Assembly: GCA_900757655.1 (NCBI GenBank)
Contig: CAAEOT010000036.1
Coordinates: 1-11,120, forward strand
Reading direction: 5' to 3'
Source: an uncultured Oscillospiraceae bacterium
Lineage (GTDB): Bacteria; Bacillota; Clostridia; Oscillospirales; Oscillospiraceae
Length of the DNA: 11,120 nt
Below, in pieces: positions 6,834 to 11,120 of the stretch (its first letter is position 1; every line of letters begins with the position of its first letter). The translations under genes and the position numbers were made by a program. The notes under the pieces are model-generated. The model was not told the origin of the DNA. It saw only the letters and a list, made by a program, of their open reading frames with translations, and did no database searches.

Positions 6834-8648
6834 ATGGCGGGTCATCGACGCGGACCGGGCCGCATCCCGGAAAAACCGAACAACTTCAAGGGCACGATCG
6901 GGCAGCTCTTCCGCTATCTCGGGCGCTACCGGCTGGGGCTTGCGCTCGTGCTCGTGCTCGCGCTGGCGAGCACGGCCTTCGGCATCGTCGGGCCGAAAAT
7001 TCTCTCGACGGCCACGACGGAGCTGGCCACCGGCCTCGGACGCAAGCTCTCGGGCCTCGGCGGCATCGACTTCGGCAAGATCGGCCGGATCCTGCTGACG
7101 GTGCTCGCGCTCTATCTCGTCAGCGCGGCGTGCAGCTTCTTCCAGTCGTGGATCCTTGCCGGCATCACGCAGAAGCTCGCCTACCGCCTGCGCGGCGAGA
7201 TCAGCAGCAAGATCCACCGCATGCCCATGCGCTACTTTGAGCGCAACACCGTCGGCGACGTGCTCTCGCGCATCACCAACGACGTCGACACCATGTCCTC
7301 CGGCATGGCGCAGTCGGCCACGCAGCTGGTCACGAACGTCACTCTGCTCATCGGCGTGCTGGTCATGATGCTGCGCATCAGCTGGCTCATGACGCTCATC
7401 GCGCTCATCATGCTGCCGGTCACGGGCGTGCTCACGAGCCGCATCGTCAAGCGCAGCCAGCGCTACTTCGTCGCTCAGCAGAAAAACCTCGGCGACATCA
7501 ACGGCAAGGTCGAGGAGACCTACGCCGGTCACAACGTCGTCTGTGCCTTCAACCGCGAGGGCGCGACGCAAAAGGAGTTTGACGCCATCAACGCGCGGCT
7601 CTACCGCTCCGCGTGGAAGAGCCAGTTTTTGTCCGGCCTCATGTCGCCCGTGACGACGTTTGTCAGCAAGCTCGGCTACGTGTGCGTGGTCGTGCTCGGC
7701 GGCTCGCTCGCCGCGCACGGCACCATCACGATCGGCGACATTCAGGCATTCATCAGCTACATGTCGAGCTTCACGCAGCCGATCACGCAGCTGGCGCAGA
7801 TCAGCACCCAGCTGCAGACCATGGCGGCCGCGGCCGAGCGCGTGTTCGCCTTCCTTGCCGAGCCCGAGGAGCCGGCCGACCCTGCCCTGCCAGCCCCGGC
7901 GGACCATATCCGCGGCGACGTGTCGTTCCGGCACGTGCGCTTCGGCTACGATCCCGAGCAGCCGGTCATCCACGACTGGAGCTGCGACGTCCCGGCGGGC
8001 AGGACCGTCGCCATCGTCGGCCCGACCGGCGCCGGCAAGACCACGATGGTCAAGCTGCTCATGCGCTTTTACGATGTGGACGCCGGCGCCATCCTCGTCG
8101 ACGGGCGCGACGTGCGCGACTATGCGCGCGGCGACCTGCGGCGCGCCTTCGGCATGGTGCTGCAGGACACGTGGCTCTTTAAGGGCACCATTATGGAAAA
8201 CATCCGCTACGGCCGCCCAGACGCGACGGACGCCGAGGTCATCGCAGCCGCGAAGGCCGCACGCGCCGACGCCTTCATCCGCACGCTGCCCGGCGGCTAC
8301 CAGATGGAGCTCAACGAGGAGGCGACGAACGTCTCCCAGGGGCAAAAGCAGCTGCTGACCATTGCGCGCGCCGTGCTGGCCAACGCCCCCATCCTCATCC
8401 TCGACGAGGCGACCAGCTCGGTCGACACCCGCACCGAGCAGCTCATTCAGGAGGCGATGGATCACCTCATGCGCGGCCGCACGAGCTTTGTCATCGCGCA
8501 CCGCCTGAGCACCATCCGCAATGCCGACTGCATCCTCGTCATGCGCGACGGCAACATCGTCGAGCAGGGCACGCACAGCGAACTGCTCGCGCGCGGCGGG
8601 TTCTATGCCGCGCTCTACAACAGCCAGTTTGAGGACGTGGTCGCATAA
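6834..8648 (+). CDS. ABC exporter half-transporter, catalytic ATPase half
   Basis: The product is a 604-residue membrane domain plus ATPase and the partner of the preceding gene. Its first ~20 residues are basic and proline-rich (HRRGPGRIPEKP), followed by six hydrophobic helices without an extra outer domain. The ATPase domain has Walker A GPTGAGKTT (396-404), Q-loop Q444, Walker B ILILDE (520-525) with the catalytic glutamate E525, and switch histidine H556 (IAHRLST). Its signature is VSQGQ (500-504), with Gln replacing the first Gly of SGGQ. In a heterodimer, this Walker A/B pairs with the intact VSGGQ of the partner to form the active ATP site, while the altered signature faces the degenerate site. 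The two proteins thus complement each other residue by residue. The start follows the partner's stop by 2 nt, with AGGAGGG just upstream, so the two are made together. A 16-bp hairpin ends the operon. Confidence 0.94.
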   Translation: MAGHRRGPGRIPEKPNNFKGTIGQLFRYLGRYRLGLALVLVLALASTAFGIVGPKILSTATTELATGLGRKLSGLGGIDFGKIGRILLTVLALYLVSAACSFFQSWILAGITQKLAYRLRGEISSKIHRMPMRYFERNTVGDVLSRITNDVDTMSSGMAQSATQLVTNVTLLIGVLVMMLRISWLMTLIALIMLPVTGVLTSRIVKRSQRYFVAQQKNLGDINGKVEETYAGHNVVCAFNREGATQKEFDAINARLYRSAWKSQFLSGLMSPVTTFVSKLGYVCVVVLGGSLAAHGTITIGDIQAFISYMSSFTQPITQLAQISTQLQTMAAAAERVFAFLAEPEEPADPALPAPADHIRGDVSFRHVRFGYDPEQPVIHDWSCDVPAGRTVAIVGPTGAGKTTMVKLLMRFYDVDAGAILVDGRDVRDYARGDLRRAFGMVLQDTWLFKGTIMENIRYGRPDATDAEVIAAAKAARADAFIRTLPGGYQMELNEEATNVSQGQKQLLTIARAVLANAPILILDEATSSVDTRTEQLIQEAMDHLMRGRTSFVIAHRLSTIRNADCILVMRDGNIVEQGTHSELLARGGFYAALYNSQFEDVVA

Positions 8649-8670
8649 AGCGGCGGCATCCGGATAGCAA

Positions 8671-8706
8671 AAAACCGCGCAGGAATCAAAATTCCTGCGC
8701 GGTTTT
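8671..8706. terminator. Bidirectional intrinsic terminator between the exporter operon and hypB
   Basis: AAAACCGCGCAGGAAT (8671-8686) and ATTCCTGCGCGGTTTT (8691-8706) are perfect 16-bp arms around a CAAA loop. The arms end in A-runs and T-runs on the proper sides for both directions. The hairpin starts 22 nt after the ABC stop codon (plus strand) and lies 14 nt beyond the hypB stop codon (minus strand), so it can stop both convergent transcripts. Confidence 0.93.
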
Positions 8707-8720
8707 GGTGTTTTCGGCGC

Positions 8721-9389
8721 TTATGCGTTCCAGGCCTTCGTCTGCGCACGCAGCCAGTCGGCCCACGGCTCGATGCCCTCGCCCTTGAGCGCGGAGATCG
8801 GGAACACCTGAATGTTCGGGTTGAGCTTCTTGACGCGCTCGACGCACTTGTCGAGGTCGAAGTTGAAGTACGGCGCGACATCGATCTTGTTGACGAGCAG
8901 CACGTCGCAGATCGAGAACATGAGCGGGTACTTCAGCGGCTTGTCGTCGCCCTCCGGCACGGAGAGAATCATGGCGTTTTTCACGGCGCCGGTGTCAAAC
9001 TCCGCCGGGCAGACGAGGTTGCCGACGTTCTCAAGGATGGCGAGGTCGATATTCTCGGTGCCGAGGCCCTCGAGGCCCTGGCGCGTCATGCCCGCGTCGA
9101 GGTGGCACATGCCGCCGGTGTGCAGCTGGATGACCTTTGCGCCGCTGGTGGAGATGGTCGCGGCGTCGACGTCAGAGTCGATGTCGGCCTCCATGACGCC
9201 GATACGCAGATCATCCTTCAGGGCGTTGATGGTCGCCATGAGGGTCGTGGTCTTGCCGCTGCCGGGCGAGGACATGAGGTTGAGCAGGAAGGTGTGGTTG
9301 CGCTTGAGCTCTTCGCGCAGCAGATCTGCCTGCCGGTCGTTGTTTTCAAAAACGCTCTTTTTGATTTCGAGCACGCGGAATGCATCCAT
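8721..9389 (-). CDS. hypB: Hydrogenase nickel incorporation GTPase HypB
   Basis: The product is a 222-residue SIMIBI-class GTPase that helps insert nickel into [NiFe]-hydrogenase, and in some species urease, using GTP hydrolysis and partner HypA. The P-loop is SSPGSGKTT (40-48). Downstream are EADIDSDVDA (67-76), GGMCHLD (92-98) and ENVGNLVCPAEFD (120-132), which carry the G-domain metal ligands C95, H96 and C127. NKID (167-170) gives guanine specificity. It has neither the N-terminal CxxCGC motif nor a histidine-rich nickel-storage tract, so it is the short form. The start at 9389 has GGAGG 7 nt upstream. It has its own promoter (9431-9459) and a terminator directly after it, so it appears monocistronic; no hypA or hydrogenase gene is in the window. 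Family assignment is very secure; the enzyme it serves is not visible here. Confidence 0.95.
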   Translation of the reverse strand: MDAFRVLEIKKSVFENNDRQADLLREELKRNHTFLLNLMSSPGSGKTTTLMATINALKDDLRIGVMEADIDSDVDAATISTSGAKVIQLHTGGMCHLDAGMTRQGLEGLGTENIDLAILENVGNLVCPAEFDTGAVKNAMILSVPEGDDKPLKYPLMFSICDVLLVNKIDVAPYFNFDLDKCVERVKKLNPNIQVFPISALKGEGIEPWADWLRAQTKAWNA

Positions 9390-9430
9390 GACATTACCTC
9401 CAGAATTTCAGCGTGTTTTTCTATGCCAAA

Positions 9431-9459
9431 ATTATAGCAGTCCCGCCGCGGATTTGCAA
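9431..9459 (-). promoter_or_regulatory. Promoter of hypB
   Basis: On the minus strand TTGCAA (9459-9454), a 17-bp spacer and TATAAT (9436-9431) form a good sigma-A-type promoter. The leader to the hypB ATG would be about 35 nt. It lies in the 106-bp gap after the lipoprotein gene, so hypB need not depend on read-through from that gene. I saw no clear terminator between the two genes. Confidence 0.75.
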
Positions 9460-9495
9460 CCTTTTTGCCGCAGAGCCGAAAAACTGTGCCGCCGC

Positions 9496-10110
9496 TCAGG
9501 GCTCGGCCGCCACGATGCGCCAGTGCCCGTCGGCGCACAGCGCGAAAACGACCGGCTCGTCTCCGCAGTAATTGTCCGCGCTGCCGTAAAGCTCCAGAGA
9601 CGTCTGATAGCACTTGCCGCCGTACTGCGCGTCGAGCGATTCATCGCGCGTGAGCGCCTCCTGCCGGTCGACCCGGTAGCGGATATAGCCCTTGCTGCCC
9701 TGCTGCCAGTAGAGCTTCCCGTCGACCTCCTGCAGGCTTTCGCCAAAGTGGCGCTGCTCCATGAGCGCGTCGCTCAGGTACTGCTGCACATGGCGGCGCA
9801 GCTCACTCAGAGAACCGTAGTTCGTCACCGGATACCATTCGCCGGCGCCGTCAAAGCCGCCCGGCAGCGGCGCGGAGCTGTCATACTCCACCCCGTAATT
9901 GCCGTTGACGAGCTCCTTGTAGCAGCGGACGATGTCGTCCACATCCGGAATGTCGCCGAGGGTCTGCGGCTCCGGGGCCTCGGTGGCCGCCGCGGTCTGG
10001 ACCGGCGCGGTGGGCTTGGTGCCAGCCGTCTGCTTCTCGCTCCGGCCGCAGCCGCACAGGAGCGCAGAGAGCATGCAGACCGCCAGCAAACATGTGATCT
10101 GTCGTTTCAT
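9496..10110 (-). CDS. Small secreted lipoprotein, possibly IseA (DL-endopeptidase inhibitor)-like
   Basis: From ATG 10110 (GGGGAGG 7 nt upstream) the product has 204 residues. It begins with MKR, a hydrophobic segment (5-18) and the lipobox L18-C19-G20-C21, so it should be a membrane-anchored lipoprotein with C21 as the lipidated residue. A Thr/Ala/Pro-rich linker (26-50) follows. The folded part, about 55-204, contains YPVTNYGSLSELRRHVQQYL (93-112), SLQEVDGKLYWQQGSKGY (125-142) and the end VVFALCADGHWRIV (187-200). The order 'short helix resembling LRxxLxxxLSxxL, then xDGKLYxxxxxxG, then a final strand ending in W' recalls the IseA family, which inhibits peptidoglycan DL-endopeptidases in Firmicutes. 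That match is from memory and uncertain; 'lipoprotein of unknown function' is the safe reading. An upstream in-frame ATG at 10137 is less likely because it would put a polar stretch before the signal peptide. It is divergent from ppk1 and lies upstream of hypB. Confidence 0.85.
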   Translation of the reverse strand: MKRQITCLLAVCMLSALLCGCGRSEKQTAGTKPTAPVQTAAATEAPEPQTLGDIPDVDDIVRCYKELVNGNYGVEYDSSAPLPGGFDGAGEWYPVTNYGSLSELRRHVQQYLSDALMEQRHFGESLQEVDGKLYWQQGSKGYIRYRVDRQEALTRDESLDAQYGGKCYQTSLELYGSADNYCGDEPVVFALCADGHWRIVAAEP

Positions 10111-10144
10111 GTAGAAACCTCCCCAATTTGATTGCAAGCACAGT

Positions 10145-10170
10145 TTACCATATCTGGAGATATATTACCA
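10145..10170. promoter_or_regulatory. Paired repeats around a palindrome in the lipoprotein-ppk1 intergenic region
   Basis: TTACCA occurs at 10145-10150 and again at 10165-10170, exactly 20 bp apart. Between and overlapping them is the palindrome ATATCTGGAGATAT (10150-10163). The block lies about 35 bp upstream of the lipoprotein start and about 28 bp upstream of the ppk1 -35 box. It resembles an operator on one helix face, but no known regulator site is recognised. I found no convincing sigma-A promoter for the lipoprotein gene. Confidence 0.35.
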
Positions 10171-10197
10171 GCTTTTTTCCCAACGGCCGCGCGGGGA

Positions 10198-10226
10198 TTG
10201 CCAATGCGGGGCGGTTCGGGTATAAT
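10198..10226 (+). promoter_or_regulatory. Promoter of ppk1
   Basis: TTGCCA (10198-10203), a 17-bp spacer and TATAAT (10221-10226) form a near-consensus promoter. Transcription would start near 10233, giving a leader of about 35 nt that contains the AAGGAGG ribosome binding site at 10254-10260. Confidence 0.8.
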
Positions 10227-10267
10227 GGTTGAATATTGTGTGAAACGCCAACCAAGGAGGCGAGGAT

Positions 10268-11120
10268 ATGCCCCACCATTCCGGCGCCGAGCTGCCGGGC
10301 GCGCAGGCGCTGCGCCAGATGGCCGCGCAGAGCGACAGCCGCGGCCTGTTTTCCGACCGGGCGCCCGACCCGGCCTATGCCGGCCTGTTTCTGAACCGCG
10401 AGCTGAGCTGGCTCGCCTTTGACCGCCGCGTGCTGGCCGAGGCAGCCGACGAGACGCTGCCGGTCTACGAGCGGCTGAAGTTTCTGTCCATCTACTGCTC
10501 GAATCTCGATGAATTTTACATGGTGCGCGTCGGCGGGCTGCTCGACCGGGCGCTGCTGCAGCCGTGGCACACGGAGAACACCACCGGCCTGACGCCGCGC
10601 GAGCAGCTGCGCGCGATCTATGACGAGACGGCGCGGCAGCAAACAGACTTCGAAGCGCTCTGGCGCAAGGTGACGGCGGCGCTGGCAAAGCAGCACGTGG
10701 AGATTCTGGACTTTGACCGGCTCGACGAGGCGGACGAGGTGCTGCTGCGGCGGCGGTTTGACGCGCTGCGCCCGCTGCTGAGCCCGCAGGTGCTCGACGC
10801 GGAGCACCCGCTGCCGTTTCTGCGCAACCGCGAGCAGTACGTGCTCGTGCGCTTTGCGGGCAAGCGCGGCGGCGCGGGGCTGGTGCCGACGACACAGCTG
10901 CCGAAGTTTTTTAAGCTCACGGTCGACGGCGTGCAGAAGCTCGCGCTCACGGCGCCGCTGGTGGCGCACTTTGCGCCCCTGCTCTTCGGCGAGCGGCGCG
11001 TGCGCGAGACGGCCATCGTGCGCGTGACGCGCAACGCCGACATCTCCGTGCGCGACATCATGGACGGGTGCGACGCCGACCTGCGCGCCGTGATGGAGCG
11101 GCTGCTGCGGCGGCGCCGCC
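10268..11120 (+). CDS. ppk1: Polyphosphate kinase 1, N-terminal part (runs off the window)
   Basis: The open frame from ATG 10268 runs without a stop to the window end, giving 284 codons of a protein that usually has about 700 residues. The N-terminal domain is clear: LFLNRELSWLAFDRRVLAEA (40-59) and ERLKFLSIYCSNLDEFYMVRV (68-88) are hallmark Ppk1 motifs. The second domain begins with AEHPLPFLRNREQYVLV (178-194), and PTTQLPKFF (207-215) and AIVRVTRNADISVRDI (249-264) follow. Ppk1 makes inorganic polyphosphate from ATP, reversibly, through a phosphohistidine. The two catalytic histidines lie in the C-terminal half, outside the window, so activity cannot be judged. About 39 residues precede the first conserved motif, slightly longer than in many family members; Met18 is a possible later start, but AAGGAGG 7 nt before 10268 supports this one. 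The gene has its own promoter and is divergent from the lipoprotein gene. Confidence 0.93.
   Translation, partial: MPHHSGAELPGAQALRQMAAQSDSRGLFSDRAPDPAYAGLFLNRELSWLAFDRRVLAEAADETLPVYERLKFLSIYCSNLDEFYMVRVGGLLDRALLQPWHTENTTGLTPREQLRAIYDETARQQTDFEALWRKVTAALAKQHVEILDFDRLDEADEVLLRRRFDALRPLLSPQVLDAEHPLPFLRNREQYVLVRFAGKRGGAGLVPTTQLPKFFKLTVDGVQKLALTAPLVAHFAPLLFGERRVRETAIVRVTRNADISVRDIMDGCDADLRAVMERLLRRRR

Noticed and set aside
6621..8576. Open frame of 651 codons on the minus strand opposite the second ABC gene
   Set aside because: It is exactly antisense to a gene with complete ABC motifs. The translation is rich in Arg, Ala, His and Asp with no recognisable domain, as expected of an antisense frame in GC-rich DNA.
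9460..9495. Possible terminator between the lipoprotein gene and hypB
   Set aside because: There is a T-run on the minus strand after the stop codon, but the GC-rich bases before it do not form a consistent stem. Read-through into hypB therefore remains possible.
8812..10131. Open frame of 439 codons on the plus strand across hypB and the lipoprotein gene
   Set aside because: It spans two convincing minus-strand genes and the promoter between them. No ribosome binding site or domain is seen, and composition changes abruptly at the gene borders.
10145..10969. Open frame of 274 codons on the minus strand opposite the start of ppk1
   Set aside because: The plus strand carries Ppk1 hallmark motifs with promoter and ribosome binding site, whereas this frame has none.

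Overview
The window is about 11 kb of GC-rich bacterial chromosome with compact genes, strong AGGAGG-type ribosome binding sites and AT-rich sigma-A-like promoters (TTGACA/TATAAT with 16-17 bp spacers). The gene families (PutP, Rob-like AraC, MmcQ/YjbR, MarR plus a heterodimeric ABC exporter, HypB, Ppk1, a small lipoprotein) and the sequence style suggest a high-GC member of the Clostridia, probably Oscillospiraceae/Ruminococcaceae. That placement is inference; there is no rRNA or other marker gene in the window. No tRNA, CRISPR array, insertion sequence, phage gene or attachment site was seen.

Layout. (1) 1-2430, minus strand: a LysR-type regulator, an MmcQ/YjbR-family protein and a Rob-like AraC regulator, with gaps of 15 and 34 nt, look like one transcript from a promoter at 2403-2430. 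It ends at a hairpin cut by the left window edge. (2) 2497-4122, plus strand: a sodium/proline symporter (putP type) divergent from the LysR gene, with its own promoter, an inverted repeat in the leader and a strong intrinsic terminator. (3) 4141-8706, plus strand: a MarR-type repressor followed by two ABC half-transporters. MarR and the first ABC gene overlap by 13 nt, and the second ABC gene starts 2 nt after the first. A consensus promoter lies inside an 8-bp inverted repeat upstream of marR. The nucleotide-binding domains are complementary: the first lacks the catalytic glutamate and switch histidine, and the second has both but carries a VSQGQ signature. This is the arrangement of an asymmetric heterodimeric exporter. 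The operon ends at a 16-bp hairpin that can also stop the convergent hypB gene. (4) 8721-10110, minus strand: a single hypB gene (Ni-metalloenzyme maturation GTPase) with its own promoter, and upstream of it a small lipoprotein possibly related to the IseA family. (5) 10198-11120, plus strand: a promoter and the first 284 codons of polyphosphate kinase ppk1, cut by the right edge.

Most of the window is recognisable household or accessory functions: proline/Na+ uptake, an efflux operon with a local repressor, nickel insertion, polyphosphate synthesis and a regulator cluster. I found no convincing undescribed system. The points most worth a second look are the roughly 155-residue extracellular insertion in the degenerate half of the exporter, the dyad enclosing the marR promoter, the solitary hypB, the leader repeat of putP, and the spaced repeats between the lipoprotein gene and ppk1.
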